A DNA stretch of 64,000 nt, taken from positions 1,178,001-1,242,000 of the forward strand of contig JAHHDT010000005.1 of assembly GCA_019739225.1 (NCBI GenBank), read 5' to 3'. Both the position numbers and the translations under genes were made by a program. This DNA comes from Aquamicrobium sp. (lineage in GTDB: Bacteria > Pseudomonadota > Alphaproteobacteria > Rhizobiales > Rhizobiaceae). The first letter of the stretch is position 1, and every line of letters starts with the position of its first letter. Below are positions 25,806 to 33,401 of the stretch, one piece after another. Under the pieces are notes generated by a model, which worked only from the letters and a program-made list of their open reading frames with translations, was not told the DNA's origin and searched no databases.

Positions 25806-28285
25806 GCCACCATGCCCGGAAGATAAGCGCAGAAGAGGATCAGGGCGGTCGTTACGCACAGATAGCCGATCCAGAGCGGCGCGACGGCCAGTTCGGCACG
25901 TCGCTGCGAAGACATGTAGCCTGCCTGCTGACGCAACAGCAGGAAGACCAGCATCAGCGCTGCAACCAGCACATGCACGAGACCGTAGCTGCCCAGCACC
26001 CACAGCGTCGCGCCATAGGCGTGCGACGTGGGGGATGGCGCCATCGTGAGGAAGGCCAGCAGCGAAACTCCGAGCGCGGCAATGCCGGCCAGTGCGATCA
26101 AGAGGCCGGCCACCGGTTTCGCGCCTCTGCGATTGCTACTGACGGCGTGGCCGATGCCGGCGACTGCCGCAGCCATGCCGATGATGGCCGTTATCAAGAC
26201 AAGCGCCGATGGAGTGACGAAGAATGGCGGCGGCCACCCGGGCGCGATGGTCCAAAGGAACGCGTATCCGAACAGCAGTGAGCCGAACAGGGTTGCGTTC
26301 GCCACCAGCAGGAACGCTGAACCCCACCAGCCCGGCGGTCTGTCGACCTCGGCGATGTTGGGAACCAGCACCCCGCGACCGATAGGCTGGTCGCCGAGGT
26401 CCTTCTTCGAACCGAGCGTCCAGGCCCAGCGCATGGCAAGCGTGGCGACACCCACCATGGCAAAAGGGGCCAGCCAGAAAACCTTGAGGAGTATGGACAG
26501 AAAGAAAATCCCCGTCACGGCAGCCATGCAGATCGGAAGCCGCGTGTTGTTGGGATAGACGACATGCTGCTGCGGCGTGCCGGTGGCGATGTCCACGATC
26601 AGCGTTTCGCGTTGTCCGTTGGCGGGATCGCCGAGATAGAACTCGCCGCGCGCGATACGTGTGGGCAGGTTCGGATCGTCCCACAGCGGTTCGCGCGAGT
26701 TAACCTGCGGAAGACTGGCAAAGTTGTATGCGGGAGCCGGCATCGTCGTTGCCCATTCGAGCGTCCCGGAGCGCCATGGGTTGCGCAGTGACCTGTGACG
26801 CACGATGACGTTTAGCACCACCTCCAGGAGTACGATGACGAGGCCGAACGCGAGCACGAAGCCTCCGATCGAGGAGATCAGGTTGATCGCAGTCCAACCG
26901 TCCTCCGGCCCATAGGTCGAGATGCGCCGCCGCTGGCCCATCAGCCCCACCCAATGCATCGCGAGGAAGGTGACATGGAAGCCCACGAATATCAGCGCGA
27001 AGGCGACTTGCCCCAATCGGAAATACCGCTTGCGGCCCGTGGCGAGGGGAAGCCAGTAGTAAAGGCCGGCCAGGAGCGGGAAGACGAAACCGCCGAAAAG
27101 GACATAGTGGAGGTGCGCGGTTACGAATGCGGTGTCGTGCACTTGCCAGTCGAAGGGCACGACGGCGACCATCACCCCCGTCAGCCCGCCGATGACGAAG
27201 GTGACGAAGAAGCCGAGAATGTAGAGCATCGGCAGGAGTAGCCGAGGCGTGCCCTTCCACATGGTGCCTATCCAGGCAAACACCTGCACGGCTGTCGGAA
27301 CGGCCACCAGCGTCGAGGCAGCCGAGAAGAAGGCCAGTCCCATATGGGGAATGCCCGTGGTGAACATGTGGTGGACCCAAAGCCCGAAGCTGAGGATCGC
27401 AAGCGCGACGGTCGCAGCCACCACCCATCGATACCCAAGCAGCGTCGTCGAGGACATGACAGGCAGGATGGTCGAGATGACACCGGCGGCCGGGAGGAAG
27501 ATGATATAGACCTCGGGATGGCCGAACAGCCAGAAAAGGTGCTGCCACAACAGGCTGTCGCCGCCCAGTTCAACCTGGAAGAAGGGCATGCCGAAGGCGC
27601 GCTCCAGCTCCAGCAGGATCGAGCCCAGTATCAGCGGCGGGAACCCCGTCAGGATCATCAGCGCCACCACCAGAATGTACCATGCGAAGATCGGCATCCG
27701 GCCAAGCGACATGCCGGGCGCGCGGTATCGCAGGATTGAAACTGTCAGCTCCACGGCGGCGCAGATCGCCGAAATTTCCACGAAGGTTATGCCGATGAGC
27801 CAGAAGTCGGTGTTGATGCCGGGTGAATAGATGCGTCCCGTTAGCGGAGGGTACATGAACCAGCCGGAGTCCGGCGCGATGCCGAAAAGCAGCGATACCA
27901 AAAGCATCGCGCCGCCGAAGAAGTAGCACCAGTAGCCGTAAGCGGTCAGCCGCGGGTAGGCCATATCGCGCGTGCCGAGCATTTTCGGCAGGAGATAGAT
28001 CGCCAGACCCTCGATGGCGGGTATGGCGAACAGGAACATCATGATGACGCCATGCATCGTGAAAAGCTGTCCGTATATTTCCGGACCGGCGAACGCGGAG
28101 CGGGGGGTGGCAAGCTGTGCCCTTATGAGCATGGCCAGCACGCCGCCGATCAGGAAGTAGAAGAAGGCCGTGACGAGGAACATCAGACCCAGGTCATTGT
28201 GATTGACCGTGGAGAACCAGCCCTTCCAGCCAGGGTTGGAAGACCATATCGCGGTAAGTCGCCGGTGGCGGGCCAGCGCGTTCAT
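25802..28285 (-). CDS. Heme-copper oxidase subunit I fused to subunit III
   Basis: 827 residues. Residues 1 to about 560 are subunit I: heme-a ligand His78 (FTMHGVIMMF), CuB ligands His256 and His305/306, Glu258 and Tyr260 in GHPEVY, and heme ligands His391/393 (AHLHYVL). Residues about 590-827 are a subunit III region (RPPGWWGSAFLLVANATLFGSLLFGYAFLW). Fusions of I and III are known. Unusually, the K-channel lysine position is Gln334 (VPTAVQVFAW) and the Asn pair following the D-channel Asp107 is replaced (DMAYPRLTAYGYW). The bo3 quinol-site residues Arg71, Asp75 and His98 are Ile46, Leu50 and Ile70 here. It overlaps its neighbours on both sides. Confidence 0.93.
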   Translation of the reverse strand: MNALARHRRLTAIWSSNPGWKGWFSTVNHNDLGLMFLVTAFFYFLIGGVLAMLIRAQLATPRSAFAGPEIYGQLFTMHGVIMMFLFAIPAIEGLAIYLLPKMLGTRDMAYPRLTAYGYWCYFFGGAMLLVSLLFGIAPDSGWFMYPPLTGRIYSPGINTDFWLIGITFVEISAICAAVELTVSILRYRAPGMSLGRMPIFAWYILVVALMILTGFPPLILGSILLELERAFGMPFFQVELGGDSLLWQHLFWLFGHPEVYIIFLPAAGVISTILPVMSSTTLLGYRWVVAATVALAILSFGLWVHHMFTTGIPHMGLAFFSAASTLVAVPTAVQVFAWIGTMWKGTPRLLLPMLYILGFFVTFVIGGLTGVMVAVVPFDWQVHDTAFVTAHLHYVLFGGFVFPLLAGLYYWLPLATGRKRYFRLGQVAFALIFVGFHVTFLAMHWVGLMGQRRRISTYGPEDGWTAINLISSIGGFVLAFGLVIVLLEVVLNVIVRHRSLRNPWRSGTLEWATTMPAPAYNFASLPQVNSREPLWDDPNLPTRIARGEFYLGDPANGQRETLIVDIATGTPQQHVVYPNNTRLPICMAAVTGIFFLSILLKVFWLAPFAMVGVATLAMRWAWTLGSKKDLGDQPIGRGVLVPNIAEVDRPPGWWGSAFLLVANATLFGSLLFGYAFLWTIAPGWPPPFFVTPSALVLITAIIGMAAAVAGIGHAVSSNRRGAKPVAGLLIALAGIAALGVSLLAFLTMAPSPTSHAYGATLWVLGSYGLVHVLVAALMLVFLLLRQQAGYMSSQRRAELAVAPLWIGYLCVTTALILFCAYLPGMVA

Positions 28286-28929
28286 TCGTCAACCTCCAGA
28301 AATGCCCGCCAGGAGTCGGGGGTGTGCGCGATGACCGTAAAGGAATGACGGTCGTAGCCCGGTCCGCTATATTCCGCGCTCAGGCCTGCATAGGTGCCCG
28401 CAACATCCGCTTCCAACCGGAGCACATTGACATGTCCGGGTATGGCGTCGAGCTTTCCGGCAAGACGCGGCACCCAGAAACTGTGGATCACATCGGTGGT
28501 GGTGATGGCGACGTCCACAGGTCGGCTGGCAGGTATGTGCAGTATGTCGGTGGTGGTCCGGCCCGGGGCATCGTCGTAGGAGAAGGTCCAGGACCAGCGC
28601 TCGGCCTGTGCATGGACCCTTGCGACATCTGCAGCCTCCCGGGGCAGCAGACGTTCGCCTGCCCATAGACCGTAGGCGAGAAGCGACAGGAGAACCGCGG
28701 CCGGGAAGGCGAGCCCCAGCCCCACGATCCAGACGCGTTCGCTCGCAACTTGTGTACGAGGTGCCCGCCCACTGCGGAATGCAAGCGCCAGCAGCGCCAC
28801 GACCAGTGCGAAGATGGCCATTGCGCCCAACAGCATCACCCACCACAAATTGGCGATGGTGCGCGTGGCGGGACCGCCGGGGTCGAGAGTCGAAAGCGGC
28901 CCGGCGCAACCGGAGACGACAGCGGCCAT
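28282..28929 (-). CDS. Heme-copper oxidase subunit II lacking the CuA site (CyoA-like)
   Basis: About 215 residues from the ATG at 28929. Two membrane segments (about 28-50 and 66-90) lead to a cupredoxin domain. The CuA motif of cytochrome c oxidases (CxxxC...H..M) is replaced by GLSAEYSGPGYDRHSF: both cysteines are Ser (184, 188), closely matching CyoA of bo3 quinol oxidase (GISASYSGPG). His149 (IHSFWVP) remains. A lipobox-like VVSGC near the N-terminus suggests a lipoprotein, but a full signal peptide would need a start further upstream where only non-standard codons (CTG) occur, so the start is unresolved. The stop overlaps the subunit I start as ATGA. Confidence 0.88.
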   Translation of the reverse strand: MAAVVSGCAGPLSTLDPGGPATRTIANLWWVMLLGAMAIFALVVALLALAFRSGRAPRTQVASERVWIVGLGLAFPAAVLLSLLAYGLWAGERLLPREAADVARVHAQAERWSWTFSYDDAPGRTTTDILHIPASRPVDVAITTTDVIHSFWVPRLAGKLDAIPGHVNVLRLEADVAGTYAGLSAEYSGPGYDRHSFTVIAHTPDSWRAFLEVDE

Positions 28930-28965
28930 TGTGGAAACCAGAAAGACCTTGAGGAGAGGGGCGGA

Positions 28966-29481
28966 ATGGCGGAACAGGAAATCAAGGGCGAGAACGAGCA
29001 GCTCATCGACCCGGTGGCGGAGCAGCCGGGGTTCGACGATACGGAGTCGCGCATCGCCATTCTCGGTCACCCTGTCCACGCCATGAGCGTGGCGTTCCCC
29101 GTGGCACTGACCTTCTGCACCTTCGGTGCCGATCTGCTTTACTGGTGGACAGGCGATCCCTTCTGGGCGCGCGCCGCAATGTGGGCGGTCGGGGCCGGTT
29201 TCCTGTTCGGGATGTTCGCGGGCTTTTCCGGCACGGCAGAACTGCTGCTGGTATCGGGCATTCGCGCCCGCGCCGCTGCGTGGACCCATTTCATCATTGC
29301 AGTGACCCTGCTGTCGCTGCTCGGGGCCAACTGGGGATACAGGCTCTACGGCTACGAAACCGCGGTTCTGCCCTATGGCATCCTGCTCTCTGCAGTGTGC
29401 GTGGCGGTCGTGGCTTTCACGGGCTGGCATGGCGGCAAGCTCGTCTTCGACTATCGGCTGGGTACATCGAAAGGAAGCTGA
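28966..29481 (+). CDS. DUF2231 membrane protein
   Basis: 171 residues. The family motif ILGHPVHAMSVAFPVALTFCTFGADLLYWWTGDPFWARAA covers residues about 26-65, followed by three more membrane segments. DUF2231 proteins are predicted heme- or quinone-linked membrane proteins of unknown role and often neighbour respiratory genes. GGAGAGG lies well placed before the ATG at 28966. It is divergent from the oxidase operon with only 36 bases between starts, so both share a control region. The end overlaps the tail of the next gene, which is convergent, by about 30 bases. Confidence 0.82.
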   Translation: MAEQEIKGENEQLIDPVAEQPGFDDTESRIAILGHPVHAMSVAFPVALTFCTFGADLLYWWTGDPFWARAAMWAVGAGFLFGMFAGFSGTAELLLVSGIRARAAAWTHFIIAVTLLSLLGANWGYRLYGYETAVLPYGILLSAVCVAVVAFTGWHGGKLVFDYRLGTSKGS

Positions 29482-29963
29482 CCGCCGCGCGGTTCCGTCA
29501 GCCAGTCTGGAAAGGTGATCCAGTCGAGCTCGGGCTTTGCAAGCACGAGCAGCAATATGGCGATGGCGCAGGCTGCCACGCCAGTAAGGGGCAGATAGGG
29601 GTTCGGCGCCCTGTGGGTGCCCGGCTCTTCCGCGATCCGCACGATGCTGCCGCCGATCCATGCATGGAGCACCAGCAGCATCGCCACGAACACCAGCTTC
29701 GCAAACAACCACGGAACGAAAGCCTGCCGCAGGAAGATCAGCCAGGTTCCTGCAACAACCGCAACCACGGCCGCCGGCGTGACCACCATCGTATAGGTCA
29801 GGTGGGTGGCGTGCCGGATGAGACGGTAGTCGTTCTGCGAAATCGCTGGATCGTGTCTCGTCAGCATCAGCGGGAGCGTGATCAGCCCTCCGCACCAGAT
29901 GCAGAGCGCAATCACATGCAGCGCCTTCCACAACGGAATCGTAGAAACCAGCCACTCTAGCAC
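29451..29963 (-). CDS. CopD-family-like integral membrane protein
   Basis: 170 residues, four to five membrane segments. The opening LWKALHVIALCIWCGGLITLPLML, with a His in segment one, and RLIRHATHLTYTMVVTPAAVVAVVAGTWLIF resemble the CopD/HemJ-like group, some members of which bind heme or move copper. The start is GTG at 29961-29963 with no clear ribosome site, so the true start may differ. Its location suggests a link to the adjacent oxidase, for example copper or heme handling (inference). Confidence 0.75.
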   Translation of the reverse strand: MLEWLVSTIPLWKALHVIALCIWCGGLITLPLMLTRHDPAISQNDYRLIRHATHLTYTMVVTPAAVVAVVAGTWLIFLRQAFVPWLFAKLVFVAMLLVLHAWIGGSIVRIAEEPGTHRAPNPYLPLTGVAACAIAILLLVLAKPELDWITFPDWLTEPRGGQLPFDVPSR

Positions 29964-30294
29964 TGCGCACGGACCACGGCTTATTCATCCTCTCAAGTCT
30001 GATGCCCCTTCAGGACAATTCGCATCGCCCGGACGCTTTTGCTGGCAGCGATGGAAGCTGCGCGGTCGGCGGAACCACCTGGCACGGTACGGAGCAAATC
30101 GCCCACGAACCCGTCCGGTAAACTAGGCCTGCTTCCCGACGGGTTGCAACGTAATATTGGACGGGGTCACGCCGCGTCTCGGCATTGAAGCTTCGAGTGC
30201 TGGGCGGGCGCAGAACGGCGTGTCTGGCCCGACCGGCTCAGTTAAACCAGCCAGCGCGGCTTGCCCATCGGCTAGGTCATGCCGAATAAAAAAA
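29964..30294. other. Gene-free stretch upstream of the SMR operon
   Basis: No convincing coding sequence. One inverted repeat is present: AACCCGTC at 30108-30115 and GACGGGTT at 30138-30145, separated by 22 bases; its role is unknown. The following segment 30295-30523 holds the operator, promoter and leader described separately. Confidence 0.5.
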
Positions 30295-30309
30295 TGCTTG
30301 CGCATGCAA
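30295..30309 (-). promoter_or_regulatory. MarR-type operator, site 1
   Basis: On the minus strand TTGCATGCGCAAGCA, 13 of 15 identical to site 2. It lies just upstream of the -35 element of the predicted SMR promoter. Assignment to the MarR protein encoded at 31837 is inference. Confidence 0.55.
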
Positions 30310-30314
30310 ATAGA

Positions 30315-30343
30315 TTGACAGGCCCGCGTGCTCAAGATAGTGC
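30315..30343 (+). promoter_or_regulatory. Probable promoter of SMR-deaminase operon
   Basis: TTGACA at 30315-30320, 17-base spacer, TAGTGC at 30338-30343. The -35 is a perfect consensus; the -10 is poor, which suits a regulated promoter. Start of transcription would fall near 30350, giving a leader of about 170 bases before the first SMR gene. Confidence 0.5.
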
Positions 30344-30355
30344 ATGTGCATGCAA
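30341..30355 (-). promoter_or_regulatory. MarR-type operator, site 2
   Basis: On the minus strand TTGCATGCACATGCA. It overlaps the predicted -10 element and transcription start of the SMR operon, an ideal place for repression. Sites 1 and 2 are 46 bases apart, close to four and a half turns of DNA. Confidence 0.6.
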
Positions 30356-30367
30356 GTAATATCCGAT

Positions 30368-30449
30368 CCGCCGATGAATGCCCGGCTCCTGTTCCGACCA
30401 GGCTTACCCGTCTGCGGGCTGCACAGGCTCCATCCGCTGTGATCGGCGG
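30368..30449 (+). ncRNA. Candidate structured leader RNA upstream of SMR pair
   Basis: An 8-bp closing helix CCGCCGAT (30368-30375) with ATCGGCGG (30442-30449) encloses three short hairpins: CCTG/CAGG (30388-30402), CCCG/CGGG with a TCTG loop (30407-30418) and CACAG/CTGTG (30422-30441), the last directly abutting the closing helix. This would be a four-way junction beginning about 18 bases after the predicted transcription start. An alternative pairing GCGCG (30449-30453) with CGCGC (30472-30476) follows. SMR genes are often controlled by guanidine riboswitches, but I could not match the known guanidine classes. GC-rich sequence folds easily, so this is a candidate only. Confidence 0.35.
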
Positions 30450-30523
30450 CGCGGGCGTTTCCCCATCCTGGCGCGCTTACGAACCAAACCTCACACGCTC
30501 ACATTCACGAAAGGATACATGCA

Positions 30524-30844
30524 ATGAGCTGGCTTTACCTTGGAATCGCCGTGGTCTTTGAAATCGCGGTCGCAATAAGTGCTGGCAAGGCACAAGGGTT
30601 CACGCGACTCTGGTGGACCGTCGCGACGCTGGTCAGTGGGGCCATCGCCACATTCTTCCTCAGCCTTGCGCTGCTCACCTTCGACGTAGGCGTAGGCTAC
30701 GCGATCTGGACCTCCGTCTCGGGCGTCGGAATTGTCATCCTGGGCGCGCTGTTCTTCGGGCAGCAGCTTAACTGGAAAAAGGCCCTGGGGATCACCTTCG
30801 TCATCGGCGGCGTCGTTGGCCTGCGCCTCAGCGGCGCGGCCTAA
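30524..30844 (+). CDS. Small multidrug resistance (SMR) family transporter, subunit 1
   Basis: 106 residues with four membrane segments. The active-site Glu13 lies in the first segment (GIAVVFEIAVAISAGKAQGF), and the family stretch FFLSLALLTFDVGVGYAIWTSVSGVG follows at about residues 45-70. SMR proteins exchange protons for cationic compounds or guanidinium. AGGA precedes the ATG at eight bases. A second SMR gene follows 59 bases later, so the pair probably forms a heterodimer of opposite topology as in EbrAB or YkkCD (family knowledge plus inference). Confidence 0.93.
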   Translation: MSWLYLGIAVVFEIAVAISAGKAQGFTRLWWTVATLVSGAIATFFLSLALLTFDVGVGYAIWTSVSGVGIVILGALFFGQQLNWKKALGITFVIGGVVGLRLSGAA

Positions 30845-30903
30845 CGGCAACGCAAGCACGTCATTTCTCCAAATTTCATCCTGACTGAAAGGAACCGAAG
30901 ATC

Positions 30904-31275
30904 ATGCATACAATCCGCAAGACCCAAGGCAGTGGCACCGCATGGGGCATGCTGCTTCTCGCCAGCGCCTTCGAAATCGGCTACGCGCTGAGCGTGGGGG
31001 GCAGCCAGGCGTTCACGGTGCCGGGTTGGTCGGTCGCCGCCGTCGTGTTCTTCCTGCTCACGCTCTACTTCCTCAGTGCAGCCTTGCGCACGATCGACGT
31101 GGGCATTGGCTATGCGGTGTGGGCCGGCATCGGCTCGGTCGGCGCGGCTGCGTTCGGCAGCATCCTCCTCGACCAGCCGTTGACGCTGGTTCAGGCTTTG
31201 TGGCTGGGGGTCATCATCGCAGGGGTGGTCTGGCTGAAGCTGGCCGACAGCGCGAAGCTCCAGGGACAGGCCTGA
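30904..31275 (+). CDS. Small multidrug resistance (SMR) family transporter, subunit 2
   Basis: 123 residues, four membrane segments with the essential Glu in the first (LLLASAFEIGYALSVGG), then LYFLSAALRTIDVGIGYAVWAGIGSVG. It has an N-terminal extension of about a dozen residues compared with subunit 1, and GAAAGGAACC precedes the ATG. Its stop overlaps the deaminase start (TGATG), tying export to a deamination step in one mRNA. Confidence 0.93.
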   Translation: MHTIRKTQGSGTAWGMLLLASAFEIGYALSVGGSQAFTVPGWSVAAVVFFLLTLYFLSAALRTIDVGIGYAVWAGIGSVGAAAFGSILLDQPLTLVQALWLGVIIAGVVWLKLADSAKLQGQA

Positions 31276-31766
31276 TGGTTGCCGGCCCTACCGAGCACAA
31301 CATTCGGCTCATGGAGGAGGCGGTCGCCTTCTCCGTGGACCACGTCCGGCACGGCGGAATTCCCTTCACTGCTCTCGTCGTCGGTCGGGACGGCATCATT
31401 CTCGGTCGCGGTGTCAATCGCGTCCGGGAACATCACGACCCCACCGCTCATGCAGAGGTCGAGGCGATACGCGCTGCGTGCAGCGCGCATGGAAATGCCC
31501 ATCTGCAGGGTGCGACGCTTCTGGCGTCGGGGGAACCGTGCGCATTGTGCTATATGAGTGCACTCTACGCGGGCATCTCGCGGATATTCTTTGCTGCCGA
31601 TCGCGAAGAGGCGGCCACGTATGGCTTCGACTATCGCGGCACATACAGCCTTTTCGTCCGCGATCCGCAAAGCTGGCCGTCGTTCGCCGTTGAAAAGCTT
31701 GCAGTCGCCGACGGTCTGCGACCGTTCGTTGAATTTCACGCCCGATCGCGCGCCTCGCAGGGATAG
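31275..31766 (+). CDS. Cytidine/guanine deaminase-fold zinc hydrolase
   Basis: 163 residues. Zinc and catalytic residues are His59 and Glu61 (TAHAEVEAIRAA) and Cys89/Cys92 (GEPCALCYMSALYAGI), the arrangement of guanine deaminase, tRNA adenosine deaminase and cytosine deaminase. The C-terminus lacks the exact ending typical of TadA. It begins on the stop codon of the second SMR gene. The close coupling to efflux proteins and to a nucleoside hydrolase 600 bases downstream suggests removal of a toxic base or amino-substituted heterocycle, with the product or substrate exported (inference). Confidence 0.9.
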   Translation: MVAGPTEHNIRLMEEAVAFSVDHVRHGGIPFTALVVGRDGIILGRGVNRVREHHDPTAHAEVEAIRAACSAHGNAHLQGATLLASGEPCALCYMSALYAGISRIFFAADREEAATYGFDYRGTYSLFVRDPQSWPSFAVEKLAVADGLRPFVEFHARSRASQG

Positions 31767-31785
31767 CGCGGCCTTGTTTCGTCTC

Positions 31786-31800
31786 TTGCATGAGCATACA
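31786..31800 (+). promoter_or_regulatory. MarR-type operator, site 3, upstream of the marR gene
   Basis: TTGCATGAGCATACA, 12 of 15 identical to site 2. It lies 37 bases before the ATG of the MarR-family gene, suggesting autoregulation by the same protein that would bind sites 1 and 2. Confidence 0.5.
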
Positions 31801-31836
31801 TCTGTGTGCGGAAGCGCGATCGTTTGCAAGGAGTCG

Positions 31837-32277
31837 ATGCAGCTCATGTCCAGGAGAAGCGATTCATGGCTCAGGCTGATTCATGCGATAGCCAATGTGG
31901 AAACCGAGCTTGGCAAGACACTGCAAGATCAGCACGGTCTTGGCCTGTCGGACTATCGTGCGCTCGAAATCCTTTCCAGATCACCGAAATCCGAACTGCG
32001 AATGCAGGAACTGGCAGCACATCTTCAATTGAACCAGAGTTCGGTATCGCGCATGGTGGAGCGTCTGGAGCGCGGGGGACTTACGGTCAGGGACCTGTGC
32101 CCGGACGACAAGCGCGGTGTCTACACCGTGCTTACCGCCAAGGGGCGAGAGCGATTTGAGTCTGCGGAGCCCGACTACGTGAGGGTATTGGATGCGGCTC
32201 TCGAGAAGCATGGGGCTCAGGAACTGCTGTCCGCTAAATTCATCGGTGCCGGACCGGCGCCTGCAAATGTCGCCTGA
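31837..32277 (+). CDS. MarR family transcriptional regulator
   Basis: 146 residues. The winged helix-turn-helix spans about residues 30-100: LGLSDYRALEILSRSP, MQELAAHLQLNQSSVSRMVERLERGGLTVRDLCPDDKRGVYTVLTAKG, with the Asp-Lys-Arg wing typical of MarR. Terminal helices form the dimer. AAGGAG precedes the ATG by four bases. MarR proteins release DNA on binding small phenolic or toxic ligands and often control efflux pumps; three copies of a shared 15-base motif, two at the SMR promoter and one at its own, make it the likely regulator of this cluster. Confidence 0.92.
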   Translation: MQLMSRRSDSWLRLIHAIANVETELGKTLQDQHGLGLSDYRALEILSRSPKSELRMQELAAHLQLNQSSVSRMVERLERGGLTVRDLCPDDKRGVYTVLTAKGRERFESAEPDYVRVLDAALEKHGAQELLSAKFIGAGPAPANVA

Positions 32278-32371
32278 CCGGCTCTCGCAAGCGGGTGCAT
32301 CTTCCAAATCCACAGGGTAGTGACCGGATACGCATACCCAACAAGCCTTACGTGGATTAAGACCGCCTGCG

Positions 32372-33280
32372 ATGAAACTGATTATCGATACAGATCCCGG
32401 CGTTGACGATGCGCTGGCCATTCTCTACGCCGCCGCCGACCCGGAAATCGAGCTGTTGGGACTGACAACGGTGTTCGGCAACGTCACCGTCGAGCAGGCA
32501 ACCCGCAACGCATTGCATCTGGTCGACCGCATCGGGCGCGATGTGCCGGTTGCGCAGGGCGCGGGAAAGCCCCGGTTGTTGCCACCCTTTGTGCCCTCGC
32601 ACCACGTTCATGGGCCCGAAGGCTTAGGCTCGCTGGCTGCGCCGCAACCCCGGCGCGCGCCTCACGCCGAGAGTGCGGCCGAATTTCTGTGCCGAAGCGT
32701 CCGCGAACACCCCGGAGAAGTCGTGGTCTGCCCTATTGGTCCGATCACCAACATCGCTGACGCCATGGACATGGACCCCGCTTTTGCCGCCAATGTGCGG
32801 GAGATCGTCGTCATGGGTGGCGCTGTCGATGCCCCGGGGAACGTGACGCCTTTTGCCGAAGCAAACACCTATCATGACCCGCACGCGCTCGACGTGGTGC
32901 TTGCCTCCGGCGCCCCGGTCACCATGGTCGGCCTCGACGTGACCCTCAAGGTGCTGCTTACCGAGACGGATTTCGATTTCGTAGCCGCCGGCAATGGCCC
33001 GAACGGTTCGTTCCTCAAGGAGATCAGCCGCTTCTATCTCGACTTCTACAAGTCAATCGGATTGATGGGGTGCGGCCTCCACGATCCCATGACCTTGATC
33101 GCCGCGCGCTACCCCGAATTGTTTTCGAGCGAGCGTACGGCGCTGACGGTGGATACGGATGGCCCGGCGATCGGCAAGACACGCCGTGCCAATGGCCGCC
33201 CGGCGGTGAATGTGCTGCTCGATTGCGACGCTGAAGCGATCAAGGCGCATTTTCTCGCCGCCGTGACCAAAGTTCAGTGA
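32372..33280 (+). CDS. Nucleoside hydrolase (IUNH family), second copy
   Basis: 302 residues. LIIDTDPGVDDALAILYA is the calcium-binding signature; VVCPIGPITNIADAM, MGGAVDAPGNVTPFAEANTYHDPHALD and CGLHDPMTLIAARYPE complete the family set. The length and motifs fit pyrimidine- or inosine-uridine-type ribonucleoside hydrolases. It shares the general sequence of the copy at 6.7 kb but is clearly diverged. It follows the MarR gene by about 95 bases in the same direction and could feed free bases to the deaminase upstream. Confidence 0.94.
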   Translation: MKLIIDTDPGVDDALAILYAAADPEIELLGLTTVFGNVTVEQATRNALHLVDRIGRDVPVAQGAGKPRLLPPFVPSHHVHGPEGLGSLAAPQPRRAPHAESAAEFLCRSVREHPGEVVVCPIGPITNIADAMDMDPAFAANVREIVVMGGAVDAPGNVTPFAEANTYHDPHALDVVLASGAPVTMVGLDVTLKVLLTETDFDFVAAGNGPNGSFLKEISRFYLDFYKSIGLMGCGLHDPMTLIAARYPELFSSERTALTVDTDGPAIGKTRRANGRPAVNVLLDCDAEAIKAHFLAAVTKVQ

Positions 33281-33401
33281 CACCCCTCGGTGAAGAGTAA
33301 TTGCAGCCGGATCCACCCCGTTGACCCCAATGGTTTGGTTGCACCGGGCTTGGGCTGGCGAACTGGCTAGACAGGTGGCATGATACGGCCCCGTTCGGGT
33401 T

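Noticed and set aside
30108-30145. Inverted repeat AACCCGTC/GACGGGTT
   Set aside because: Eight-base arms with a 22-base gap, no T-run and no nearby start; not enough to call an operator, attachment site or terminator.
30341-30523. Guanidine riboswitch (classes I-III) in front of the SMR pair
   Set aside because: I could not find the conserved loops of these classes; reported only as a candidate structured leader of unknown class.
33281-33401. Intrinsic terminator between convergent nucleoside hydrolase and hydrolase genes
   Set aside because: Only four-base stems were seen and no T-run follows.
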